Assembly (NCBI GenBank): GCA_002410935.1
Contig: DHPM01000004.1
Coordinates: forward strand, 11,235-75,234
Direction of reading: 5' to 3'
Length of the DNA stretch: 64,000 nt
Source: Caryophanales bacterium UBA5364
Lineage (GTDB): Bacteria; Bacillota_I; Bacilli_A; RF39; UBA660
Part shown: piece after piece, positions 9,933-18,021 of the stretch
Layout: each line of letters begins with the position of its first letter
Position numbering within the stretch: the first letter of the stretch is position 1
Position numbers and translations under genes: made by a program
The notes under the pieces: model-generated
Told to the model about the DNA's origin: nothing
Database searches by the model: none
The model's input: the letters and a program-made list of their open reading frames with translations, nothing else

Positions 9933-10004
9933 AAACCCACTTCCTATCTTTTAATATCATAACATATCAGGCATAAAAGTTAAATAGTAATATTTAAAAT
10001 ATAC

Positions 10005-10033
10005 TTGTATTTTTTAACCTAATATAATATAAT
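10005..10033 (+). promoter_or_regulatory. Promoter of frr
   Basis: TTGTAT (10005-10010), a 17-bp spacer and TATAAT (10028-10033), about 20 bp before the frr start codon. Confidence 0.7.
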
Positions 10034-10054
10034 TAATATAGTGGAAGGTGAATT

Positions 10055-10597
10055 ATGGAAGATATATTAACAGAAACAGAATTACTTATGCAGTCAGTTA
10101 TAGAAGGTATGGAGAAAAGATTTACTAATATTAGAGCGGGTAGAGCTAATCCAACTATTTTAGATCGTGTTATGGTAATGTATTATGGAGTTAGTACACC
10201 ATTAAAACAATTGGCTACAATATCAATTCCTGAAGCTCGCCAATTATGCGTAAAACCATATGATAAAAGTAGTTTAGGAGCAATTGAAAAAGCTATATAC
10301 GAAGCTAATATTGGGTTAACACCTAATAATAATGGTGAACTTATTATTTTAAATATTCCTGCTTTAACTGAAGAAACAAGAAGAGAATATGTTAAGCAAG
10401 CTAAAAGTATAGGTGAAGAAACACGTATTGCCTTGCGTAATGTTCGTCAAGATGCTAATAATAGTATTAAAAAGTTAGATGTATCAGAAGATGAACAAAA
10501 AGGCGGCATCAATGAAGTTCAAGAACTTATCAATAAGTATAATGCTGAAGTTGATGAAAAATTAAAAGTAAAAGAAAAAGAATTAATGTCTGTTTAG
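10055..10597 (+). CDS. frr: Ribosome recycling factor
   Basis: Splits post-termination ribosomes together with EF-G. The 180-residue product has the family hallmarks: the N-terminal helix with RAGRANP, domain II around STPLKQLATISIPEARQL, then the C-terminal helices with REYVKQAK and RNVRQDANN. Length is normal (about 185). GGAAGGTGA precedes the ATG. The usual neighbours tsf and pyrH are absent. It forms its own unit with a promoter and terminator. Confidence 0.97.
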   Translation: MEDILTETELLMQSVIEGMEKRFTNIRAGRANPTILDRVMVMYYGVSTPLKQLATISIPEARQLCVKPYDKSSLGAIEKAIYEANIGLTPNNNGELIILNIPALTEETRREYVKQAKSIGEETRIALRNVRQDANNSIKKLDVSEDEQKGGINEVQELINKYNAEVDEKLKVKEKELMSV

Positions 10598-10598
10598 T

Positions 10599-10625
10599 AA
10601 AATCTACATAAAATGTAGATTTTTA
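10599..10625 (+). terminator. Terminator of frr
   Basis: Stem AAATCTACAT/ATGTAGATTT followed by T, immediately after the stop codon. Confidence 0.8.
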
Positions 10626-10682
10626 ATTGTTATAAAATGTCTAATGGATGTTAATAATATGTAATATATGCCTTTAAACCTA

Positions 10683-10711
10683 TTTACAATAAAATAGGTG
10701 AATGCTATAAT
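10683..10711 (+). promoter_or_regulatory. Promoter of the AI-2E-family permease gene
   Basis: TTTACA (10683-10688), a 17-bp spacer and TATAAT (10706-10711). The -35 lies inside a small hairpin (CCTATTT...AAATAGG, 10679-10697). Confidence 0.6.
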
Positions 10712-10731
10712 GAAAGCGAGGTGTTATGGTT

Positions 10732-11865
10732 ATGGAAAAAAAGAAAAAACCAGATTTAGATGTTAGAAAATTAAATGATATTTTAGGTCTTGGTAATCGC
10801 ATATTAAAGATAGTTTATTTTTTATTTTTTATCCTATCAATATATGTAGTCTTAATATTGACTAAGGAATTGCATATTGTTGAATTTGTTTTAACAATTT
10901 TAACAATTGTTTCACCACTTTTTATTGGGTTAATCATAGCATGGTTATTTGATCCATTTGTTAAATGGTTAAATAAAAAAGGTATTAAACGATTTTGGGG
11001 AACATGTATTACTTATTTTATTATATTAAGCATTATCTATATTGTAGTGGCAACTTTAGTTCCTTTATTATCGGAACAAATAAATGATTTTGCTCAAACC
11101 CTTCCTCAAGTATTTAATGTTATTGAAGGTTGGATTGATAATATCTTTAATCAATTTGATGGTATTAAAAACTTTAATGCTGAAAATGTGAAATTAGATT
11201 TATTTGCTCAAATCGAAGCAGTTGGAATTAACTTAACTAATTCATTACCAACAATTATTGTTGATGTAGCAAAATCTATTTTCTCTGGTCTTGGAGTTAT
11301 AATTGTTGGATTAATAATTGGTTTCTATCTATTAATTAGTTTTGACGGGACTGGTAGTCTTATTGGTTTCTTACCAAAAAAGATTCAAAAAACTACTGTT
11401 GAATTAGTTGAAGAAATAGATAATTCATTAAGATCGTTTGTTCAAGGGGCATTATTAGATTGTACCTTTGTATTCATTATTACATCAATTGGTTTATGGT
11501 TTATTGGATTAAAAGCACCATTACTATTTGGATTATTCTGTGGTTTAACTAATATTATTCCTTATGCTGGACCATATATTGGTGGGGCCCCAGCGGTTAT
11601 TGTGGGATTTTCTCAAGATCCAATGATTGGATTATTAACTTTAATATTGATATTTATAATTCAATTCTTAGAAGGTAATTTAATTCAACCATTGATTATG
11701 AGTCATACAACTAAATTACATCCAGTAACAATTATGCTAGGGTTATTGATTTTTGGATATTTCTGGGGTATAATAGGGATGATTATTTCAACACCTGTTA
11801 TTGCTGCATGTAAAGCAATCATCATGTTCTATGATGAAAAATATGATATATTACATTTTAAATAA
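10732..11865 (+). CDS. AI-2E-family (PerM/YtvI-like) integral membrane transporter
   Basis: About 377 residues with roughly eight hydrophobic segments in the family layout: two N-terminal pairs, a soluble amphipathic middle (about residues 110-165), then the conserved C-terminal block with PYAGPYIGG and HTTKLHPVTIMLGLL. Family members have been linked to autoinducer-2 export, ion homeostasis or, for YtvI, sporulation, so the substrate cannot be deduced. ATG 10732 lies eight bases from the ribosome-binding site GCGAGGTG; an ATG six bases earlier is too close to it. It precedes the alanine T-box but belongs to a separate unit. Confidence 0.85.
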   Translation: MEKKKKPDLDVRKLNDILGLGNRILKIVYFLFFILSIYVVLILTKELHIVEFVLTILTIVSPLFIGLIIAWLFDPFVKWLNKKGIKRFWGTCITYFIILSIIYIVVATLVPLLSEQINDFAQTLPQVFNVIEGWIDNIFNQFDGIKNFNAENVKLDLFAQIEAVGINLTNSLPTIIVDVAKSIFSGLGVIIVGLIIGFYLLISFDGTGSLIGFLPKKIQKTTVELVEEIDNSLRSFVQGALLDCTFVFIITSIGLWFIGLKAPLLFGLFCGLTNIIPYAGPYIGGAPAVIVGFSQDPMIGLLTLILIFIIQFLEGNLIQPLIMSHTTKLHPVTIMLGLLIFGYFWGIIGMIISTPVIAACKAIIMFYDEKYDILHFK

Positions 11866-11879
11866 AACGATAATGAAGA

Positions 11880-12053
11880 AAAGTAAATTAGTGATATTTA
11901 TAGAGACTTAATGGTTGGTGAAAATTAAGATTATGATTAATTGAAAGCTACTTCGGAGTGTAGACTAAAATCTACCGGGTAAAACCGTTATACAATTAAG
12001 AACAAATTAGGATGGTACCACGGTTTTTCGTTCCTAGGAAAATCGTGGTTTTT
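11880..12053 (+). promoter_or_regulatory. T-box riboswitch, alanine-specific
   Basis: The T-box sequence AGGATGGTACCACGG lies at 12009-12023. A likely specifier codon GCT (alanine) is at 11947-11949 in the sequence GAAAGCTACTTCGG, matching the alaS gene downstream. The terminator (12018-12053) pairs CCACGGTTTTTC with GAAAATCGTGG and is followed by T; its left arm is part of the T-box, so terminator and antiterminator exclude each other, as in known T-boxes. The first gene it controls is a P-loop kinase, with alaS second. The 5' boundary is approximate. Confidence 0.85.
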
Positions 12054-12072
12054 ATTTTGAAAGGAAGATAGT

Positions 12073-12636
12073 ATGGAAATAGTTAATAAGGAACCGGTTA
12101 TTTATATTATTTGTGGAAAGGCACGAGCTGGGAAAGATACCATTAGTGAAATAATAAAGGAATATTATGAAAAGAATAATAAGAAAGTTCTTAATCTACA
12201 ATATAGTAGTTATATAAAAGATTATGCTAAAAAGATATCTGATTGGGATGGCAGTGAAGAAAAGAAACCACGAGCCTTACTTCAACAATTAGGTACAGAA
12301 ATAATTCGTTTTAAAATTGATATGTTATTTTTTGTTAAAAGAATTTGTTCAGATATCCAAGTTTATTCATACTTTTTTGATTGTCTAACGATTAGTGATG
12401 CCAGGACTAAAGAAGAAGTTGATGTACCAAAAGAAAAATTCAATAAGGTTGTAGCTATTCATGTTGATAGACCTAATTTTGATAATGGATTGACTGAAGA
12501 ACAAAGAAAACATTTCACAGAAATTGAATTAGATGATTATGATAAGTATGATTATAAAATAATAAATGACGGCGATTTAGAACAACTTAAAGAAAAAGTT
12601 GAAGTCATTTTAAGGGGGATAGAAAATGAATATTAA
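12073..12636 (+). CDS. P-loop (d)NMP-kinase-like protein, first gene of the Ala T-box operon
   Basis: A 187-residue P-loop NTPase with Walker A GKARAGKDT (about residues 15-23) and a later ISDARTKEEVD stretch typical of the deoxynucleoside-monophosphate kinase/dephospho-CoA-kinase-like group. The RKHFTEIELDDYDKYDYKIIND part fits the C-terminal lid and ending of that group. The substrate cannot be told. It overlaps alaS by 11 bp and lies downstream of the alanine T-box, so it should respond to alanyl-tRNA supply, which is an odd context for a nucleotide kinase. GAAAGGAAGA precedes the ATG. Confidence 0.7.
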   Translation: MEIVNKEPVIYIICGKARAGKDTISEIIKEYYEKNNKKVLNLQYSSYIKDYAKKISDWDGSEEKKPRALLQQLGTEIIRFKIDMLFFVKRICSDIQVYSYFFDCLTISDARTKEEVDVPKEKFNKVVAIHVDRPNFDNGLTEEQRKHFTEIELDDYDKYDYKIINDGDLEQLKEKVEVILRGIENEY

Positions 12637-14383
12637 AGATTTATATATAAACTTTTTTATAGAAAAGAAACATAAATTAATTAACTCAGCATCGATAATA
12701 CCAGAAAATGATCCGACTTCTTTGTTTAATACAGCTGGTATGCAACCACTTGTTCCATATTTAATGGGGCAAGTTCATCCTTTGGGGACAAGATTAGTCA
12801 ATTACCAAAAATGTTTTAGAACTAATGATTTAGATGAAATTGGTGATACAACTCATCATACCTTTTTTGAAATGTTAGGTAATTGGAGTTTAGGGGATTA
12901 TTTTAAAAAAGAAAGTATTAGTTGGAGTTTTGAATTCTTAACTGAGCGTTTAAATATTCCAATTTCAAAATTAGCTATAACAGTATTTAAAGGAAATGAT
13001 TTCGTTGAACCAGATGATGAAAGTGCTAATATTTGGATGGAATTAGGTATACCTAAGAATCGAATTGCTTATTTAAGTGAACAAGATAATTGGTGGGGAC
13101 CAGCTGGTGAATTTGGACCTTGTGGACCTGATACCGAAATATTTTATTGGGTAGGAAAAGAGGAAACTCCTCAAGTATTTGATCCAGAAGATAGAAGATG
13201 GGTCGAAATATGGAATAATGTTTTTATGGAATATAATAAACAATCAGATGGAACATTCATACCTTTAGCTAAAAAAAATGTGGATACAGGTATGGGAGTT
13301 GAAAGAATAACTGCTGTTTTAGAAGGTGTTGATGACAACTATAAAACATCAATTTGGAAAGAAGTTATTGAAGCTATTGAAAGAATTAGTAACTTACCAT
13401 ATGATGAACAAAATAGTAAAGCAATGCGTATTATTGCTGATCATATTCGGGCTGTTGTAATAATTATTGGGGATAATGCTAATGTTGTACCTTCTAATAT
13501 AGACCAAGGATATATTTTAAGAAGATTAATAAGAAGATTAATTAGATATGCTAAGATGTTAAATATTGACATTAATAGTGATTTTGATATTGAATTAGCT
13601 AATATCATTATTGATAAATATAAAAAATATTATCCAGAGTTAGAAGTAAATAAGGAAAGAATTATTAGTGTTTTAACATCTGAAAAAAATAAATTTGCTA
13701 GAACAATTGAAAAAGGTTTAAGAGAATTTGAAAAAATAGTTAAGTCAGTTAATAGTGATACATTAACTGCTGATTTAGCTTTCAAATTATATGATACTTA
13801 TGGTTTCCCAATTGAACTTACAGTTGAACTAGCTAATGAACATGAATTAAAGGTTGATATTGATGGATATCACCAAAAGTTTAAGGAACACCAAGAAAAA
13901 TCACGAGCTGGTTCTGAACAAAAATTTAAAGGTGGATTATCTAGTAATAGTGAAATGGATACGAAATATCATACGGCAACACATTTACTTAATGCTGCTT
14001 TAAAAGAAGTGTTAGGGGATCATGTTCACCAAAGAGGTAGTAATATTACACCAGAGAGAATGCGATTCGACTTTAGTCACGACTCTAAAATGACACCTGA
14101 AGAGGTAAAAAAGACGGAAAATTTAGTAAACCAATATATAAGTGAAAAAATAGACGTTACTAAAACAGAAATGACTAAAGAAGAAGCTATATCTTTAGGA
14201 GCTGAAGCTATGTTTATTGAAAAATATAGTGATATTGTAACCGTATACAGTATCGGTGAAGTATCAAAGGAATTATGTGGAGGACCACATGTTACTAATA
14301 CTGGTGAGTTAGGTCATTTTAAAATAATTAAAGAAGAAGCAAGTAGTGCTGGAGTTAGAAGAATAAAAGCTATATTGGAATAA
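12626..14383 (+). CDS. alaS: Alanyl-tRNA synthetase, short form without the C-terminal domain
   Basis: Charges tRNAAla. The class II catalytic domain is complete (NTAGMQPLVPYLMG, NYQKCFRTNDLDEIGDTTHHTFFEMLGNW, GPCGPDTEIFY), as is the editing domain with zinc ligands HTATH (residues 449-453) and CGGPH (from residue 551). The protein ends at residue 585, right after the editing domain (SSAGVRRIKAI). The usual 250-300 residue coiled-coil and DHHA1/C-Ala region is missing. A terminator overlaps the stop codon and no remnant follows, so this looks like a genuine short form, not a frameshift. Start and T-box control are shared with the kinase gene. Confidence 0.93.
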   Translation: MNIKDLYINFFIEKKHKLINSASIIPENDPTSLFNTAGMQPLVPYLMGQVHPLGTRLVNYQKCFRTNDLDEIGDTTHHTFFEMLGNWSLGDYFKKESISWSFEFLTERLNIPISKLAITVFKGNDFVEPDDESANIWMELGIPKNRIAYLSEQDNWWGPAGEFGPCGPDTEIFYWVGKEETPQVFDPEDRRWVEIWNNVFMEYNKQSDGTFIPLAKKNVDTGMGVERITAVLEGVDDNYKTSIWKEVIEAIERISNLPYDEQNSKAMRIIADHIRAVVIIIGDNANVVPSNIDQGYILRRLIRRLIRYAKMLNIDINSDFDIELANIIIDKYKKYYPELEVNKERIISVLTSEKNKFARTIEKGLREFEKIVKSVNSDTLTADLAFKLYDTYGFPIELTVELANEHELKVDIDGYHQKFKEHQEKSRAGSEQKFKGGLSSNSEMDTKYHTATHLLNAALKEVLGDHVHQRGSNITPERMRFDFSHDSKMTPEEVKKTENLVNQYISEKIDVTKTEMTKEEAISLGAEAMFIEKYSDIVTVYSIGEVSKELCGGPHVTNTGELGHFKIIKEEASSAGVRRIKAILE

Positions 14384-14396
14384 TATAGCTTTTTTA
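14367..14396 (+). terminator. Terminator of the kinase-alaS operon
   Basis: Stem AAGCTATATT/AATATAGCTT with loop GGAAT region and a T run. It overlaps the alaS stop codon. Confidence 0.85.
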
Positions 14397-14445
14397 TTAG
14401 TAATAATTGATTAATATACTAATTTATAATCTTTAATTAAAAAGA

Positions 14446-14474
14446 TTGTCAAAATGATTAATAAATGTTAAAAT
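14446..14474 (+). promoter_or_regulatory. Promoter of the ireB-ruvX operon
   Basis: TTGTCA (14446-14451), a 17-bp spacer and TAAAAT (14469-14474), about 30 bp before ireB. Confidence 0.7.
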
Positions 14475-14505
14475 GTAGTTGTATTATTATTAAGAGGGTG
14501 AAAAT

Positions 14506-14748
14506 ATGAAAGAAACAAAAGTCTATAATGCTGAACAATTTCAGGATGCATTAATTGAAGAAACAATGCGTGATGTTGTTGAGATATTGGAAGAAAGAGG
14601 CTATAATCCAATTAATCAAATCGTAGGCTATTTAATGAGTGGTGATCCTGGTTATATTTCTAGTCATAAAGAAGCACGAAATAAGTTATTAAAATTTGAT
14701 CGAACTAAAATATTAGAAGTTTTAGTTAGTAAATTTATTAGTAAATAA
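14506..14748 (+). CDS. ireB: IreB-family regulatory phosphoprotein (DUF965/YrzL)
   Basis: An 80-residue protein with the conserved family core RDVVEILEERGYNPINQIVGYLMSGDPGYISSHKEAR. In enterococci IreB is a substrate of the PASTA-type Ser/Thr kinase IreK and affects cephalosporin resistance; the family partner here is inferred only. It overlaps ruvX by one base (TAATG), which matches the conserved alaS-ireB-ruvX-yrzB order of Bacilli, where this cluster also follows alaS. AGAGGGTGA precedes the ATG. Confidence 0.93.
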   Translation: MKETKVYNAEQFQDALIEETMRDVVEILEERGYNPINQIVGYLMSGDPGYISSHKEARNKLLKFDRTKILEVLVSKFISK

Positions 14749-15185
14749 TGCGTTATTTAGGACTCGATTTAGGAACTAAAACCTTAGGTTTGTCCATTAG
14801 CGATCAAACTGGTACAATCGCAAGCTCTTTAAAAACAATTTCCTTTGAAAATGAGGATTATGATTCCTTATTACCTATCTTAAAACAAATTATAGAAGAA
14901 TATGATATTAAAGAATTAGTTTTAGGATTACCCAAAAACATGAATAATACAATTGGTGAAAGAGCTGAAAAAACTTTGGCTTTTCAAAAAAAAATAGAAA
15001 GTTTTTTAAATATGAAAGTGTCATTGATGGATGAGCGATTATCAACCGTATCAGCAACTAATTACTTATTAGAAGCTAATATGTCACGTAAGAAAAGAAA
15101 AACAAAAGTTGATAAGATTGCTGCAAACATTATTTTACAATCATATTTAGATAAAAGAAAAGGAGAAAATGAAAATGAAAGATGA
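14748..15185 (+). CDS. ruvX: RuvX/YqgF-family Holliday-junction resolvase-like nuclease
   Basis: A 145-residue RNase-H-fold protein with the N-terminal LGLDLGTKTLGLSISD (catalytic aspartate), a central LVLGLPKNMN, and the C-terminal DERLST and DKIAANIILQSYL motifs. YqgF acts in 16S rRNA 5'-end maturation in E. coli and related enzymes cut branched DNA, so either role is possible. It is translationally coupled to ireB (1-bp overlap) and overlaps yrzB. Confidence 0.93.
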   Translation: MRYLGLDLGTKTLGLSISDQTGTIASSLKTISFENEDYDSLLPILKQIIEEYDIKELVLGLPKNMNNTIGERAEKTLAFQKKIESFLNMKVSLMDERLSTVSATNYLLEANMSRKKRKTKVDKIAANIILQSYLDKRKGENENER

Positions 15186-15471
15186 AAAGATGACTTTTAA
15201 GGTTGTTACTGACGATGGAAAGGAAATTGAATGCGAAATTTTATTTACTTTTGAATCTGATGAAACAAATAAGAACTATATGGTTTATACTGATAATACT
15301 ACTGATGAAAATGGAAACACTAAAGTATACGCATCAATCTATGATCCAAATGATCCTGAAACAAGATTAATTCCAATTGAAGATGATAAAGAATGGAAAA
15401 TTATTGAAACAATTTTAGAAGAATTACAAAACGAAGCAAAAGAAACTATGGAGTCAAGCGAGCAAGAATAA
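15175..15471 (+). CDS. yrzB: DUF1292 (YrzB) family protein
   Basis: About 98 residues, acidic, with the DUF1292 core (FKVVTDDGKEIECEILFTF, then KVYASIYDPND). The function is unknown; it is conserved next to ireB and ruvX. ATG 15175 is nine bases from AGGAG (15161-15165); ATG 15169 is also possible and would add two residues. A small hairpin with a T run overlaps its end. Confidence 0.88.
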   Translation: MKDEKMTFKVVTDDGKEIECEILFTFESDETNKNYMVYTDNTTDENGNTKVYASIYDPNDPETRLIPIEDDKEWKIIETILEELQNEAKETMESSEQE

Positions 15472-15482
15472 GGCTCGTTTTT
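15459..15482 (+). terminator. Weak terminator or attenuator between yrzB and mltG
   Basis: Stem CGAGC/GCTCG (15459-15463, 15473-15477) followed by TTTTTT. The stem is short and mltG starts at once downstream, so partial readthrough is likely. Confidence 0.5.
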
Positions 15483-15486
15483 GTCG

Positions 15487-16539
15487 ATGAATAAATTTGC
15501 ATCATTTGCATATTTTTTAGTAGCATTTTTTGCTACTGTAATTACACTAAGTTGTTTATCATATAATTATGGAATTGGTGCTGTAAGTAAAAATGAAGAC
15601 CCAATTCAATTTAATATTGGACCAGGGAGTACTTATCTAACTATTAGTTCTGAACTTGAAAAAAGTAACTTAATTAGATCTGAATTCTTTTATAAAATAT
15701 ATATTAAAATATTTAAACCTAAAAGTTTACAAGCAGGAACTTATACTTTAAATAAATCTTTAGGTGTTAAAGGCATTGTTAAAGTATTAGAGAGTGGACA
15801 AAGTAAAAACCCTAATGCTTTAAGAGTAACTATTCCAGAAGGCAAACAATTAGAATATGTTGCTTCTGTTTTTGCTGATAAGACAAATAATACTAAAGAA
15901 AAATTATTAAAATTATGGAATAGTAGTGAATTTATTGATAAAGTAATTAATAAATATGAATTTATTACTGATGATATAAAAGATAGTGATATTAAATATC
16001 CACTAGAAGGATACTTTTTCCCATCCACTTATGAAATTCTTAATGAAGATGTAGACGGAGAATATATTGCTTATAAGATGCTAGACCAAATGCAATTAGT
16101 ATTAAATGAGTATAAAGAAGATATAAAAAATAGTAAATATAGTATTCATGAATTGTTAACTATGGCTAGTATTGTTGAATATGAAGCTATCCTTGATGAG
16201 GACAGGCCTAAGATAGCCGGAGTGTTTTATAATCGCTTAGATTATCCTATGAGATTACAAAGTTGTGCGACATTAGGTTATGCGATTGGTGTTCATAAAA
16301 AACAATATACTAAAGTAGATATCCAATTTGCTTCTCTTTATAACACTTACTATACAGATGGTTTTCCACCAGGACCTGGTGGGATGCCAAGTAAGGAAAG
16401 TATTCATGCTGCTATAAATCCAACTAAACATGATTACTTATATTTCTTAGCTAATGTTCACGATAAGAATGATATTAAAACTTATTATTCTAAAACATAT
16501 GATGAACATTTAGCAAAGAAAGCACAATTCGGGTTATAA
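15487..16539 (+). CDS. mltG: MltG, endolytic peptidoglycan transglycosylase
   Basis: A membrane-anchored transglycosylase that cuts nascent glycan strands and so ends their synthesis. The 350-residue product has an N-terminal membrane helix (about residues 5-25), a LysM-like small domain, and the YceG catalytic domain with ASIVEYEAILDEDRPKIAGVFYNRL containing the catalytic Glu. The usual PGPI.NPG motif appears as FPPGPGGMPS. ATG 15487 is used; there is little Shine-Dalgarno sequence, so expression probably depends on readthrough and coupling. The next gene starts two bases after its stop. Confidence 0.9.
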   Translation: MNKFASFAYFLVAFFATVITLSCLSYNYGIGAVSKNEDPIQFNIGPGSTYLTISSELEKSNLIRSEFFYKIYIKIFKPKSLQAGTYTLNKSLGVKGIVKVLESGQSKNPNALRVTIPEGKQLEYVASVFADKTNNTKEKLLKLWNSSEFIDKVINKYEFITDDIKDSDIKYPLEGYFFPSTYEILNEDVDGEYIAYKMLDQMQLVLNEYKEDIKNSKYSIHELLTMASIVEYEAILDEDRPKIAGVFYNRLDYPMRLQSCATLGYAIGVHKKQYTKVDIQFASLYNTYYTDGFPPGPGGMPSKESIHAAINPTKHDYLYFLANVHDKNDIKTYYSKTYDEHLAKKAQFGL

Positions 16540-16540
16540 T

Positions 16541-17113
16541 ATGTTAGAAAACATAGAAGAGTATGCTAGAATAAATAAGATTCCGATTATGGAGAAAGAT
16601 GGAATTGAATTTTTAATTAATTATGTTAAAGATAATAATATTCATTCTATTTTAGAAATAGGTTCAGCTATTGGGTATTCAGCTATTAGAGTAGCCTTAA
16701 TTGATAGTGATATTTTTATTACGACAATTGAACGTGATGAAGCAAGATATATAGAAGCCTTAAATAATATTAATAATTTTAAATTAAATGATCAAATTGA
16801 AATTATTAATGATGATGCTTTTAATGTTTCTCTTGATAGAAAATATGATTTAATTTTTATTGATGCAGCAAAGAGTCAATATATTAAGTTTTTCGAAAAG
16901 TTTAAAGATAATTTAAATGAATCAGGAGTTATTATTTCAGATAACCTTAATTTTCATGGATTAGTTAATAGCACTAAGAAAATAGAAAGTCGCAATGTTA
17001 GAGGCTTAGTAAGAAAGTTAAGAAGCTATATTCAATTCTTAAAAGACAGTGAAGAATTCGATACTAAGTTTGTTGATATAGGTGACGGTATTTCAATAAG
17101 TAGAAAAAAGTAG
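16541..17113 (+). CDS. SAM-dependent O-methyltransferase (YrrM-like)
   Basis: A 190-residue class I methyltransferase of the catechol-O-methyltransferase-like family. The SAM-binding motif ILEIGSAIGYSAIRVAL is at about residues 36-52, and FIDAAKSQY and ISDNLNFHG follow, the usual metal/substrate region. In B. subtilis a relative (YrrM/TrmR) methylates 5-hydroxyuridine in tRNA, and here the gene sits directly upstream of two U32 genes that belong to the same tRNA-hydroxylation pathway. The tRNA role is thus a good inference. It is the last gene before a weak terminator. Confidence 0.87.
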   Translation: MLENIEEYARINKIPIMEKDGIEFLINYVKDNNIHSILEIGSAIGYSAIRVALIDSDIFITTIERDEARYIEALNNINNFKLNDQIEIINDDAFNVSLDRKYDLIFIDAAKSQYIKFFEKFKDNLNESGVIISDNLNFHGLVNSTKKIESRNVRGLVRKLRSYIQFLKDSEEFDTKFVDIGDGISISRKK

Positions 17114-17130
17114 TAATATCTGCTTTTTTT
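17104..17130 (+). terminator. Terminator after the methyltransferase gene
   Basis: Imperfect stem AAAAAAGTAG/CTGCTTTTTT with a T tail. It overlaps the stop codon. A TATAAT (17134-17139) right after it could start the U32 genes. Confidence 0.6.
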
Positions 17131-17166
17131 TGATATAATGTTTAAATTAGTATGGGAGTGTGGTCT

Positions 17167-18021
17167 ATGAGTAAGATAATTATAATACCTAGTAGCAATC
17201 AATTAAATAATGATTGTGATGGGTATATTATTGGGATAAATGGGTTAAGTGTTAATTTACCAATTTATTTTGAAGTAGAAGAAGCAATATCTTTTATTCG
17301 AAAGGTTAAAGATAATAATCAAGAAATATTTGTTGCTTTAAATAAAAACATGCATAATGATGATTTACCTTTTTTAGAAAAAGTATTAATAAAACTAAAT
17401 GATTTAAAAGTTAATGGTATATTATATTACGATCTTAGTATCTTTAATATAAGTAAAAGATTAAAACTATCTAATGAGTTAGTATGGGCTCAAGAACATC
17501 TCACAACTAACTATTTAACTTGTAATTTTTGGTATGAACGTGGTGTTAATTATGTTTATGTTGCAAGTGAAATTACGACTGATGAAATATTAGAAATAAG
17601 GCAAAATACAAAGATGAAATTAATGGTTCCAATATTCGGATACCTACCAATGTTTGTTTCTAAAAGACATCTAGTTAAAAATTATTTGAATTATTTTAAT
17701 TTAGAAGATAATTCAAAAATTAATTACATAACTAAAAAGGATAATGAATATCCTATCATTGATAATGAGTTAGGAACAACAGTCTATTCATCACATATTT
17801 TAAATGGTATAAAAGAAGTACCAAAAATGAAAGATATTGATTATTTAATTTTGAATAGTTTTAATACTAATGAAATAGATTTTAATGAAGTTATCAAAAT
17901 GTTCAAAAAGGTTGATGCAAATAATGTTGTAAAATATGATAATAAAATAAATCAAACGTTTAAAACTAATCATGGATTTTTATATGAAGAAACGATATAT
18001 AAGGTGAAGAATAATGAATAA
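17167..18021 (+). CDS. Peptidase U32-family protein, TrhP1-like (YrrN)
   Basis: A 284-residue U32-family protein of the shorter type that pairs with a full-length partner. In B. subtilis the YrrN/YrrO pair is needed for prephenate-dependent hydroxylation of U34 in tRNA. The sequence shows the TIM-barrel-like pattern of the family (VNGILYYDLSIFN, VYVASEITTDEILEI) but lacks the cysteine cluster. ATG 17167 has GGGAG at 17154-17158; an upstream ATG at 17152 lies before that site. It overlaps the next U32 gene by eight bases, so the two are coupled. Confidence 0.8.
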   Translation: MSKIIIIPSSNQLNNDCDGYIIGINGLSVNLPIYFEVEEAISFIRKVKDNNQEIFVALNKNMHNDDLPFLEKVLIKLNDLKVNGILYYDLSIFNISKRLKLSNELVWAQEHLTTNYLTCNFWYERGVNYVYVASEITTDEILEIRQNTKMKLMVPIFGYLPMFVSKRHLVKNYLNYFNLEDNSKINYITKKDNEYPIIDNELGTTVYSSHILNGIKEVPKMKDIDYLILNSFNTNEIDFNEVIKMFKKVDANNVVKYDNKINQTFKTNHGFLYEETIYKVKNNE

